This document shows, in pieces, positions 1 to 7,010 of a DNA stretch of 39,930 nt. Made by a program: the position numbers and the translations under genes. The notes beneath the pieces were generated by a model, which worked only from the letters and a program-made list of their open reading frames with translations, was not told the DNA's origin and searched no databases. The number at the start of each line of letters is the position of its first letter. The stretch's first letter is position 1. The DNA comes from Ruminococcaceae bacterium OttesenSCG-928-D13 (GTDB lineage: Bacteria; Bacillota; Clostridia; Oscillospirales; Ruminococcaceae), in NCBI GenBank assembly GCA_030266915.1, contig JAJDIZ010000007.1, forward strand, positions 1-39,930, in the 5' to 3' direction.

Positions 1-1
1 G

Positions 2-520
2 CCCCCTGTGGAATTTAATGCCCTGGGGGCCATAAACCCGGATATATCCGGCTGGCTGGTTTGTGAGGGAACCGAGATCAACTACCCGGTGGTGCAGGGC
101 ACGGACAACGCAAAGTACCTCACCACCCTGTTTGACGGCGGTAGCGGCAAGGCCGGGTGCCTGTTCGTCGACTTCGAGAACAGCCCTGATTTTTCCGACA
201 AAAACACGGTGATTTATGGGCACAACCTCTTGGATGGGAGCATGCTCTCCAGCATCATCCGGTACGGTGAGTCGGGATACTTCGAGCTATATCCCACCAT
301 GACCCTGCACACCCCCGAGGGTAGCTATACCATGGAGCTGTTTGCGGGATACCCCGCACCTCCCACCAGCAATGCTCTGGCGCCTGATTCACCCTGGGCG
401 CTTGAATGGGCGGATGAGGCGGCTTTTGTCGCCTGGCTGGAAAAGGCACAGGCCCGCTCAGTCTTTGACAGCGACGTAGAGGTCTCAGCCAGCGATATTA
501 ATGGAAAGGTCAAAGTATGA
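2..520 (+). pseudogene. Class B sortase, truncated at both ends (5' by the window, 3' by loss of the Cys region)
   Basis: The frame is open to the left edge of the window, so the N-terminus is missing or lies outside; the first possible start is a GTG at 8. The protein resembles the class B sortase core: the NPDISGWL / INYPVVQ / YLTTLFDG / GCLFVDFEN series followed by VIYGHNLLDG, whose His (about residue 72 from the GTG) is the expected catalytic His. A sortase B also needs a TLSTC-type Cys and a downstream Arg. Here the protein runs through a divergent helix-like stretch to VEVSASDINGKVKV and stops exactly where the TLSTC strand should begin, so neither residue is present. I infer an inactive remnant. 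The stop overlaps the start of the next gene by 4 nt, so the truncation point coincides with the join to an unrelated enzyme. Confidence 0.8.
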
Positions 521-1029
521 CAGACTGTCGAGTGCTCCCCGGTAAAACTTCGGTGGAAATCACCTCTATTGATTTTTCTGCTTACGGCACCTTGTACAAC
601 ATGACCGATGGTGGAGTTTCAACCGGCAATGTCAATCACTGGAGCGGGCCCGGATATGAGGACATCAATACCACCGGCCCGCTCATAGATACATTGGGTT
701 ATCTGGGGCACACACGGGGCAGCGGCACTCCCTTCACAGTGGAGGCAATGGAACGTCACATGCACACCCAAGAGGCGCTTTTTTGCACCAATCAACCCAT
801 CGTTTTTGCTGTTGCCGCCTATTCCGCCGACCCACCACGAGTAGAGGATATTGTCCCAGTTATACTAAGGCCGGGCTATACCGCTGTGCTGCACCGCGGC
901 ACCTGGCACTCCTCCGCACATGGGTTGGATGGAGAGGCATGGTATCATTACCTTGCGCTGGTTTACTTTAACGAACCAACTGTACTATTGATGCCCCAAG
1001 ACGGTCCCTTTAATGTGTTTCATCCATAG
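517..1029 (+). CDS. Ureidoglycolate lyase-like cupin protein (AllA/PF04115 type)
   Basis: A 170-residue protein with the small beta-barrel pattern of the ureidoglycolate lyase family. Family-like segments are MERHMHTQEALF (a His/His/Glu-type cupin metal site near residues 77-83) and RPGYTAVLHRGTWHSSAHG near residues 113-131, equivalent to the HRGxWHxP motif of AllA. AllA-type enzymes split ureidoglycolate to glyoxylate and urea at the end of allantoin breakdown, which suits the cyclic-ureide theme of the next 25 kb, although this gene is on the opposite strand from the nearest operon. Start chosen at ATG 517 because GGAAAGG lies just upstream; it overlaps the stop of the sortase remnant. The overall match is to the family, not to a proven ureidoglycolate lyase; sugar-binding cupins of similar shape remain possible. 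Confidence 0.65.
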   Translation: MTDCRVLPGKTSVEITSIDFSAYGTLYNMTDGGVSTGNVNHWSGPGYEDINTTGPLIDTLGYLGHTRGSGTPFTVEAMERHMHTQEALFCTNQPIVFAVAAYSADPPRVEDIVPVILRPGYTAVLHRGTWHSSAHGLDGEAWYHYLALVYFNEPTVLLMPQDGPFNVFHP

Positions 1030-1102
1030 AGCACGATACCTGCAATTAACAAATGGCTGAGAAAAGCCGGTGAGAGCAGATATGAATTTACATGCAAAGC
1101 TC

Positions 1103-1148
1103 AAAAATTCGCCGATTTTTCAAAGTATTTCTTGCTTTGAAAAATCGG
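1103..1148 (-). terminator. Candidate terminator of the minus-strand hydantoin operon
   Basis: CCGATTTTTCAAAG (1112-1125) and CTTTGAAAAATCGG (1135-1148) form a perfect 14-bp stem with a 9-nt loop. Read on the minus strand it is followed within 4 nt by a run of five T, as expected for a Rho-independent terminator about 330 nt beyond the kinase stop. The distal arm also pairs with 1167-1178 (see findings). Confidence 0.5.
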
Positions 1149-1317
1149 GACCGAACAAATGTTCGCCCCGATTTCAAAACAATAAAGCATTGTGTTGTGG
1201 TTTTGGCGTAGCATGGGGGCGTAGCTCACCTGGGGGCGCAAAGCAGATAGTTACATACCCCCACTGATTTAGCGGTAATTCGCACATTAGCATTTTTCAA
1301 GACAATTTCCAGTGATG

Positions 1318-1352
1318 GACAGGTTGCTGGAAGTCCAAGGCGGTCAAAATAG
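1318..1352. repeat. Dispersed 35-bp repeat, copy 1
   Basis: Shares 31 of 35 positions with 26956-26990, including two identical 12-nt blocks (CTGGAAGTCCAA and CGGTCAAAATAG). Both copies lie in gene-fragment debris. On the minus strand both encode a similar ILT(A/V)LDFQ peptide, so they may be tails of related genes rather than a mobile repeat. Confidence 0.45.
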
Positions 1353-1474
1353 TCCTAACATATTGCGCAAGCCGAGCAGTTACAGCTGTTTTAGTGTTTG
1401 GCGTTGTGTTTGCCATGATGTTCGCCGCCATCAAGGAATTCATCACATAAGCACCCTCGTAACAGTGCCTGTTC

Positions 1475-2500
1475 TCAGCGCTGTACACGTCCGGAACCGT
1501 CACCCTCCATCAACTTTATCACCTCGGGTACGCCCACCCGGTTGAAGTCTCCATGGATCGAGTGTTTCAGGCAACTGGCCGCCACTGCGAATTCAAGTGC
1601 ACGCAAATGGTCGTCACAGTGATTGAGGCCATAGATAAGCCCAGCGGCAAATGCATCTCCGCCACCAACCCGGTCGATGATATCGTTGATGTGGTACTGA
1701 CGACTGTGGTAAAAGCCATTGCGATCGTTCAGGCAGGCGGACCAGCCATTGCTGTCGGCGCTGTGGCTTTGCCGTAGGGTGATGGCGATCATCCGCATTT
1801 TCGGGTATATTGCCAGCACCTTGTCGGTGAGGGCACGGTAGCTCTCGGCCTCCACCTTGCCCGTGGTCGGGTCGGCGTCGGCCTGGATGCCAAGGCATTT
1901 CTGGCAGTCCTCCTCATTGCCGATGGCCACATCCACATACCCCGTCACCTCGGGCATCACCTCGGTGGCCGCCTTGCCGTATCTCCACAGTTTGGCTCGG
2001 TAGTTGAGATCGCAGGATATCGTGATCCCCTTCGACCGGGCCGCTTGCAGGCCCTCCAGTGTCAGGCCCATGGCCGAGGGGGAAATGGCCGGGGTAACGC
2101 CGGTGAGGTGCAGCCAGCCCACATCAGCCAGAAGGGCGTCCCAGTCCACTTCGCCGGGGGCAGCCTGGGCCATGGTAGAGTGTTCACGGTCATACAGCAC
2201 CCTGCTGGGCAACTGGTTGGCCCCATTTTCCAGGTAATAGACTCCCAGCCTGCCCGGCCGTCGCAGTATCTTGCCGGTGCCCACCCCAAACCTGCGCAAC
2301 TCGCGCAGCGCCTCGTCTCCCAGCGTATTATCCGGCAGCACGGTGAAGTAGTCCACTTCCATCCCATAGTTGGCGCAGCTCACGGCCACGTTGGCTTCCC
2401 CTCCGCCAAAAGTGGCCTCCAGATATGGCCCCTGCATCAGCCGTTGGTGGTCTGGGGCGCGCAGGCGCAGCATCAGCTCGCCAAAGGTGAGTAATTTCAT
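1475..2500 (-). CDS. kdgK: 2-keto-3-deoxygluconate kinase (PfkB family)
   Basis: A 341-residue ribokinase/PfkB-family sugar kinase. It begins [13 protein letters not shown], has the N-terminal substrate motif [10 protein letters not shown] (residues 31-40), and the C-terminal PfkB signature [12 protein letters not shown] with catalytic Asp about residue 282 and the GGGD anion hole. The tail [15 protein letters not shown] is typical of KdgK. The enzyme phosphorylates 2-keto-3-deoxygluconate (or a related 2-keto-3-deoxy acid) to the phosphate cleaved by the aldolase encoded just upstream. ATG 2500 is the start: GGGAGGGGAATC precedes it and the aldolase stop overlaps it in ATGA; the open frame beyond is the aldolase in another frame. 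It is the last gene of the seven-gene operon. Substrate could be another 2-oxo sugar acid. Confidence 0.85.
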   Translation of the reverse strand: MKLLTFGELMLRLRAPDHQRLMQGPYLEATFGGGEANVAVSCANYGMEVDYFTVLPDNTLGDEALRELRRFGVGTGKILRRPGRLGVYYLENGANQLPSRVLYDREHSTMAQAAPGEVDWDALLADVGWLHLTGVTPAISPSAMGLTLEGLQAARSKGITISCDLNYRAKLWRYGKAATEVMPEVTGYVDVAIGNEEDCQKCLGIQADADPTTGKVEAESYRALTDKVLAIYPKMRMIAITLRQSHSADSNGWSACLNDRNGFYHSRQYHINDIIDRVGGGDAFAAGLIYGLNHCDDHLRALEFAVAASCLKHSIHGDFNRVGVPEVIKLMEGDGSGRVQR

Positions 2501-3165
2501 GATTCCCTCCCCTCCCGGGTCCGCGCGGCTTCTCGCCACACCGATGCCGCTTGGACGGTCAGCCGGGTGATTTCGTCAAAATTCTTCTCGCGTATTGCCT
2601 TGCGGCTGCACAGCCAGCTGCCGCCCGCCGCAAAAACGAAAGGCGCCGCTGCGTATTCAGCCAGGTTGTCGCTGTCTATGCCGCCGGTGGGCACGAACCG
2701 TATCCCGCCAAAGGGCCCTGCCAGGGCGGCCATTCCTTTCAACCCACCATATACCTGGGCCGGGAAGTACTTGAGGTGGTGCAGTCCCAAGGCTATGGCC
2801 CGACTGATCTCGGTGGGGGTAACACACCCGGGCAGTACCGCCACATCGTTTTCCATGCAAAAGGCCACCACGGCCTCATCCAGCCCCGGGGAGACGATGA
2901 ACTGTGCCCCGGCTTCCACACTTTGGCGGCATTGCTCCAGGGTAAGCACTGTGCCCGCGCCCACCAGCATGCCGGGGCAGGCGTCCGCCACATTTGCAAT
3001 GGCGACAAGCCCGGCCGGGGTGCGCAAAGTGAACTCCATCACCCCCACCCCGCCGGCCAGCAACGCCTGAGCGGCAGACACGGCACTTTCCGCTTCGTCA
3101 ATCACCACGGTGGGCAGGATACCTGTCTTTCCGATGATTTCAAACACGTTACTCGTCCTGCTCAT
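2497..3165 (-). CDS. eda: KDPG/KHG aldolase (2-keto-4-hydroxy acid aldolase)
   Basis: 222 residues, the usual length of the family. MEFTLRTP supplies the general-base Glu (residue 44) and HHLKYFPA the Schiff-base Lys (residue 132); LVGAGTVLT and FVPTGGI form the phosphate-binding loops. The family cleaves 2-keto-3-deoxy-6-phosphogluconate to pyruvate and glyceraldehyde 3-phosphate, or 4-hydroxy-2-oxoglutarate to pyruvate and glyoxylate. It overlaps the hydantoin racemase stop and the kinase start by 4 nt each, so it is translationally coupled to both. Its presence in a hydantoin/carbamoylase operon implies that the amino acid released upstream becomes a 2-oxo acid with a 4-hydroxyl group; that link is inference. 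Confidence 0.88.
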   Translation of the reverse strand: MSRTSNVFEIIGKTGILPTVVIDEAESAVSAAQALLAGGVGVMEFTLRTPAGLVAIANVADACPGMLVGAGTVLTLEQCRQSVEAGAQFIVSPGLDEAVVAFCMENDVAVLPGCVTPTEISRAIALGLHHLKYFPAQVYGGLKGMAALAGPFGGIRFVPTGGIDSDNLAEYAAAPFVFAAGGSWLCSRKAIREKNFDEITRLTVQAASVWREAARTREGRES

Positions 3166-3905
3166 ACGCCCTCCCCATTAATATCGAGATGTTCAAAGCC
3201 CACAAAGGCCTTTGGCTCGGGGTATTTCCAGGTGTTGTGCTTGCTGGTGCGCAGGCCGATGTCCACCATGGCTTGCGCCATGGCCACCGCCGGCACCACC
3301 CCGTCCAGCACCGGCACCCCGAGGCTTTCATTCAGTGCCCGCATGAAGTCCACAAACCCGGCGCAGCCCAGCAGGATGCACTCGGCACCGTCCTGCTCCA
3401 CCGCAAGCCGGCTCTGCGCTTCCAGGGCGCGCATCCCTTTTTCCCGGTCGGCAAATTCCAGCACCCCAAGGCCGGTGGCCCGCACCGAGCGGCAGAACCG
3501 CTCCTTGCCATAGGCCAGCACCAGGTCCTGGGTCACCTTCACCGAGCGGTCCAGCACCGAAACCACCGAGAAGCTCGGCGCCAGCACGGTGGCCATAGCC
3601 ATGGCCGCCTCGGCGATGCCCAGCACCGGCTTGTCGGTCAGTTCCCGCGCGGCCTGCAGGCCGGGGTCACCAAAGCAGGCGATCACATAGGCGTCGGCCC
3701 CCTCTTCCCGCTCCCCCTTCAGCACCTCGGCTATCACGCCCTGCACCGCCAGGTAGTCGTCCACATAGCACTCGATGCTGGCCGGCCCGGTGGCCGGGCT
3801 GACGCAGAGTATCTCAGTGCCTGGCCGGGCCGCCCCCACCGCCGCCTGCCAGATGCTGTCCGTCATGGCGGCGGTGGTGTTGGGGTTGATGATTTTAATC
3901 TTCAT
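3162..3905 (-). CDS. Hydantoin racemase (Asp/Glu/hydantoin racemase superfamily)
   Basis: 247 residues starting MKIKIINPNTTAAM, the characteristic INPNT opening of hydantoin racemases. The two catalytic cysteines are visible in VIACFGDPG (Cys77) and ILLGCAGFVDF (Cys181). The enzyme interconverts D- and L-5-monosubstituted hydantoins by removing the C5 proton, allowing a stereoselective hydantoinase/carbamoylase pair to consume both enantiomers. Hydantoinase, carbamoylase and racemase are all in this operon, the standard three-enzyme hydantoin set. Its length is normal. It overlaps both neighbours by 4 nt. Other members of the superfamily (Asp/Glu racemase, maleate isomerase) share the fold, but INPNT and the operon favour hydantoin racemase. 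Confidence 0.85.
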   Translation of the reverse strand: MKIKIINPNTTAAMTDSIWQAAVGAARPGTEILCVSPATGPASIECYVDDYLAVQGVIAEVLKGEREEGADAYVIACFGDPGLQAARELTDKPVLGIAEAAMAMATVLAPSFSVVSVLDRSVKVTQDLVLAYGKERFCRSVRATGLGVLEFADREKGMRALEAQSRLAVEQDGAECILLGCAGFVDFMRALNESLGVPVLDGVVPAVAMAQAMVDIGLRTSKHNTWKYPEPKAFVGFEHLDINGEGV

Positions 3906-5086
3906 TCGATGAGTCCTCCCTCGTCCAGTTTTTGCAGGGCGCGGTACAGCACGTCTAGGCCGGCAGCGATGTCCTGTGGGCGGGAATACTCCCGCGGGCT
4001 ATGGCTGATCCCGCCCACACTTGGCACAAACAGCATCCCCACCGGCAGGTGCCGGGCCATCTGAATGGCGTCATGCCCGGCCCCACTGTGGATCGGCATC
4101 GCGGGCGTTCCCGCCTCGGTGCAGGCGGCCTCAAACACCCGCCTCAGCCCGGGGGCGCACACCGTGCTGGGGTCGTTCAGTATCTGCTCAAACAGCACGT
4201 TTGGGTATTTCCCGCGCACTTCCGCCACCACCCGCTCCAGCGGTTCCGGGTCGGGGTGGCGCAGGTCCACGGTGAAGCACACCCGGCCGGGTATCACGTT
4301 GACTGCCGGCTGCTCAATCTCGAGTGTCCCCACGGTGCACACCGTCCGGCGGTCAATGGCGCGGGCGGCGTCCATCAGGTCGACAATGAGGCGGCAGGCC
4401 TTTTCCAGCGCGTCGTCCCGCAGCCACATCGGGGTGCTGCCGGCGTGGTTGGCCTGCCCATCCACCGTGACCCGCCACCGGTGGATGGCCGCGATGCCCT
4501 CCACCACCCCCAGCGGGTAGCCGGCCCCCTCCAGAATGCCTCCCTGCTCGATGTGCAGTTCAAGGTAGCACAGGTAGTCAGCCATCCGGCGCTTCGCCGC
4601 GGCAACCGCCGCCGGCCCCAGCCCATGGGCGGCCAGCTTTTCCAGCTCAACCCCGGTCACCGGGGCGCCGGTGAAGCAGCGGGAACCAAACAGCCCGCCG
4701 ATGACGTTGCCCTCCTCCTCGGTGAAGCCGATCACCTCAAAACCGTGGCGGAAAGCCCGTCCCTCCGCCCCAAGGGCGCGCAGGCACTCCACCGCGCACA
4801 GCACCCCCAGCGCCCCGTCGTACAGTCCGCCGTTCGGCACGGTGTCCAGATGGGAGCCCACCGCGATCACCGGCCCGCCGCCGCCCTCAAGCCGGCCGGT
4901 CAGGTTACCCACCGCGTCCACCGCGCAGACCAGCCCGGCATCTTCCATCAGACCACGCACATAGTCCCGCCCGGCGTCAAAGGCCGGGCTGTAGGCCATG
5001 CGGAAGGCGCCCTCCCCCGGGCCGCGGCCCAGCTCGTCCAGCCGCTTCAGCTGCTCCAGCACCCGGGCAGCGTCTGGGCGGCTCAC
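3902..5086 (-). CDS. N-carbamoyl-amino-acid hydrolase / allantoate amidohydrolase family (M20)
   Basis: 394 residues of the M20 dimetal hydrolase group that includes L-carbamoylase (HyuC), allantoate amidohydrolase (AllC) and beta-ureidopropionase. Metal and catalytic motifs are GSHLDTVPNGGLYDGALG (His79, Asp90), FTEEEGNVIGGLFGSR (Glu pair near 124), LELHIEQG, the dimerisation-domain NHAGSTPM loop, and GAGHDA near the C-terminus. It would hydrolyse the ring-opened N-carbamoyl amino acid to the free amino acid, CO2 and ammonia. Neighbours (hydantoinase, hydantoin racemase) argue for carbamoylase rather than allantoate activity. The family's carbamoylases are usually L-specific. It overlaps the aminotransferase stop by 4 nt; GTG/ATG choice was not an issue because the overlapping ATG fits. 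Confidence 0.85.
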   Translation of the reverse strand: MSRPDAARVLEQLKRLDELGRGPGEGAFRMAYSPAFDAGRDYVRGLMEDAGLVCAVDAVGNLTGRLEGGGGPVIAVGSHLDTVPNGGLYDGALGVLCAVECLRALGAEGRAFRHGFEVIGFTEEEGNVIGGLFGSRCFTGAPVTGVELEKLAAHGLGPAAVAAAKRRMADYLCYLELHIEQGGILEGAGYPLGVVEGIAAIHRWRVTVDGQANHAGSTPMWLRDDALEKACRLIVDLMDAARAIDRRTVCTVGTLEIEQPAVNVIPGRVCFTVDLRHPDPEPLERVVAEVRGKYPNVLFEQILNDPSTVCAPGLRRVFEAACTEAGTPAMPIHSGAGHDAIQMARHLPVGMLFVPSVGGISHSPREYSRPQDIAAGLDVLYRALQKLDEGGLIE

Positions 5087-6255
5087 GCTTTGGCTCCCTG
5101 TGCGGCCGCCATGTAGTCGCGGATCCTGTCCAGCCCCTGCTCCAGCTGCGCCATCGAGGTGGCGAAGGACAGCCGCACAAATCCCTCGCCCCGCGCCCCA
5201 AAGGCGGTGCCTGGCACCACCACCACCTGCTTTTTGTCCAGCAGATCATAGGCGAAGGCCTCACTGGTGAGGCCGCTGCCCCCGATGTTGACAAAGGCGT
5301 AGAAGCTGCCCTCGGGCGGCAGGCAGGAGAGGCCTGGTATCTCCGCCACCCGCTTGCAGACATAGTCCCGCCGGGCGGCATACTGCGCCACCATGCGGTG
5401 CACGGCGTCCTGGCTGCCGGTCAGGGCCTTGAGCGCCGCGTACTGGCTGGGGGTGGCTGCGGCGGAATAGACGTTCTCCTGAAATTTGGTGATGCTGCCA
5501 ATGACCGGGGCCGGCCCGGCGGCATAGCCCACCCGCCAGCCGGTCATGGCGTAGGTTTTCGAGAGGGAATCGATCACAATGCACCGCTCCCGCATGCCCG
5601 GCAGGCCGCACAGGCCGAGGAAGGGGCCGTCGGTATAGCGGATGTGCTTGTATACCTCGTCAAAAATGACGTAGAGGTCGTGCTGCTCGGCGAGGGCCGC
5701 CACCCCGGCCAGGGTGGCAGCATCCAGCAGGGCTCCGGTGGGGTTGGAGGGCGAGTTCAGGATGATGGCCCGGGTGCGGGGTGTGATGGCCGCCCGCAGG
5801 CCGTCCAGGGTGGGGCGAAAACCGTCCGATTCCAGGGCGTCCACCCGCACCGGCACCCCGCCGCTCATTATCACCTGCTGCACGTAGTTGGTCCAGGCCG
5901 GGTCAGGGATGATCACCTCGTCCCCCGGGTCGAGGATGGCCTTCAGCCCCAGATACAGCGCCCCCATGGCCCCGGCGGTGACGGTTACTTCGGTGGCGGG
6001 GTCATAGGCCACCCCGTGCTCCGCCGCAAGCTTTTGGGCCACAGCCTGCCGCAGCGGCAGGATACCGGCGTTCAGGGTGTAGCGGGTGTGCCCGTCGCGA
6101 ATTGCCGCGCAGCCCGCCTCCGCCACCTCGGGCGGAGTGGAAAAATCCGGCTCACCCAGCGAGAAGCTGATGACAGTCTCGTACTCGTGGGCCTTGTTGA
6201 AAATCTTCCGGATGTCCGATGGCAGAACCTGCCCGGCACAGCGGGATAGTTTCAT
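5083..6255 (-). CDS. Class I PLP-dependent aminotransferase
   Basis: 390 residues of fold-type I aminotransferase (AspC/aromatic-like, subgroup I). The PLP Lys is Lys233 in DSLSKTYAMTGWRVGY; SPSNPTG (Asn171) and FDEVYKH (Asp199) contact PLP, and the C-terminal FVRLSFATS carries the carboxylate-binding Arg. ATG 6255 is used: GGGAGGGAAAACAGAC precedes it and MKLSRCAGQVLPSDIRK is a normal family N-terminus; the open frame continuing to 6507 is only the regulator read out of frame. In the operon it is placed between carbamoylase and aldolase, so it probably converts the released amino acid to a 2-oxo acid. Substrate specificity cannot be read; aspartate, alanine or hydroxylated amino acids are possible. 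Confidence 0.9.
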   Translation of the reverse strand: MKLSRCAGQVLPSDIRKIFNKAHEYETVISFSLGEPDFSTPPEVAEAGCAAIRDGHTRYTLNAGILPLRQAVAQKLAAEHGVAYDPATEVTVTAGAMGALYLGLKAILDPGDEVIIPDPAWTNYVQQVIMSGGVPVRVDALESDGFRPTLDGLRAAITPRTRAIILNSPSNPTGALLDAATLAGVAALAEQHDLYVIFDEVYKHIRYTDGPFLGLCGLPGMRERCIVIDSLSKTYAMTGWRVGYAAGPAPVIGSITKFQENVYSAAATPSQYAALKALTGSQDAVHRMVAQYAARRDYVCKRVAEIPGLSCLPPEGSFYAFVNIGGSGLTSEAFAYDLLDKKQVVVVPGTAFGARGEGFVRLSFATSMAQLEQGLDRIRDYMAAAQGAKA

Positions 6256-7010
6256 GTCTGTTTTCCCTCCTGTTCCAGCCGCCACTCCTGGCGTAGCTGG
6301 CCGATGATCGTGTCGAAGTGTTTCCCCATGAGCAGGGCGGCCCTGCGGGCGTCTTTTGCCAGCATGGCCTTGAAGATATCCTCGTGTTCGCCCGAGTAGC
6401 GGGTGCCGTAATCCCGGGTGACCAGGTTTTCGAAGCCATCCTCGATGCACTTCTGCTCGAATACCAACATCTTGAGCATGGCCTCGAGAAAGCGGTTGTC
6501 GGCACACTCCGCGATGCGCACATGAAAATCCAGCGCGGGGTCGATGAAGTTCGCAGATTCCCGCAGCTGGTGGCGGTAGCTGGTAATGGTCTGGCGGATG
6601 CGATCCAGCTGGTGGCGGGTGGGTTCGTTTTCTATGGCCTGCCGCACCGACAGTGTCTCCAGCGCCCGCCGCACCCGGTAGACCTGAATCAGGTCTCCGT
6701 AGTTGGCCCGCACCGAGGCCTGCAGGTTGCGGTGCAGCGCCTCGCCGGTGGACATCCGGTCAAGCTGGGCCAGGGCGCTGGCGCCGGCGCCGGTCAGTCG
6801 GCGGCCCCGGTTGGAATCCCGCTCGGTCAGCCCGACGTGGTCCAGCTGCTTCAGGGTGCGGCCCACCGTGGCGCTGCTCACCCGCAGGCCCATTTTTTCC
6901 AGTTCCAGCTGCAGGGTGGTGCAGCCCACCGGCTGATGGCTGGCCACCAGCCCCAGCAGATGGTGGCGCAACCTGCCCTGGCCGGTCTGGTGTGGCCCCG
7001 GCCCACTCAC
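6252..7010 (-). CDS. Transcriptional regulator: RNase R/NrpR-like winged helix plus FCD ligand domain
   Basis: 252 residues. The C-terminal half (about 85-235) is an FCD domain as in FadR-type GntR proteins, with candidate metal ligands in DPALDFHVRIAE and GEHEDIF...LMGKHF. The N-terminal domain is not the usual GntR helix-turn-helix. It looks like the winged helix described for RNase R/NrpR-type proteins (HTH_12): a helix pair, then RVSSATVGRTLKQLDHVGL, then a wing NRGRRLTGAG. A second protein with the same plan is at 24713-25522. The start is GTG 7010, overlapping the hydantoinase stop as GTGA; its stop overlaps the aminotransferase start. It probably senses a pathway acid and controls its own operon, possibly through the inverted repeats at 8456-8516. 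Confidence 0.75.
   Translation of the reverse strand: MSGPGPHQTGQGRLRHHLLGLVASHQPVGCTTLQLELEKMGLRVSSATVGRTLKQLDHVGLTERDSNRGRRLTGAGASALAQLDRMSTGEALHRNLQASVRANYGDLIQVYRVRRALETLSVRQAIENEPTRHQLDRIRQTITSYRHQLRESANFIDPALDFHVRIAECADNRFLEAMLKMLVFEQKCIEDGFENLVTRDYGTRYSGEHEDIFKAMLAKDARRAALLMGKHFDTIIGQLRQEWRLEQEGKQT

Larger units (their letters stand above)
1030..1474. other. Gene-poor spacer with hairpins and a dispersed repeat
   Basis: No convincing gene. It contains the competing hairpins at 1103-1178, two copies of a GGGGGCG-containing stretch around 1214-1247, and a 35-bp sequence (1318-1352) repeated imperfectly at 26956-26990. Short open frames on both strands lack ribosome sites and family resemblance. 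Kinase transcripts from the minus strand must end here. Confidence 0.5.

Noticed and set aside
1070-1267. 65-codon open frame in the 1030-1474 spacer
   Set aside because: It runs through the hairpin structures, has no ribosome site and no recognisable similarity.
5083-6507. Longer aminotransferase reading frame starting at 6507
   Set aside because: The extra 84 codons overlap the regulator out of frame, have no family match, and a good ribosome site precedes ATG 6255.
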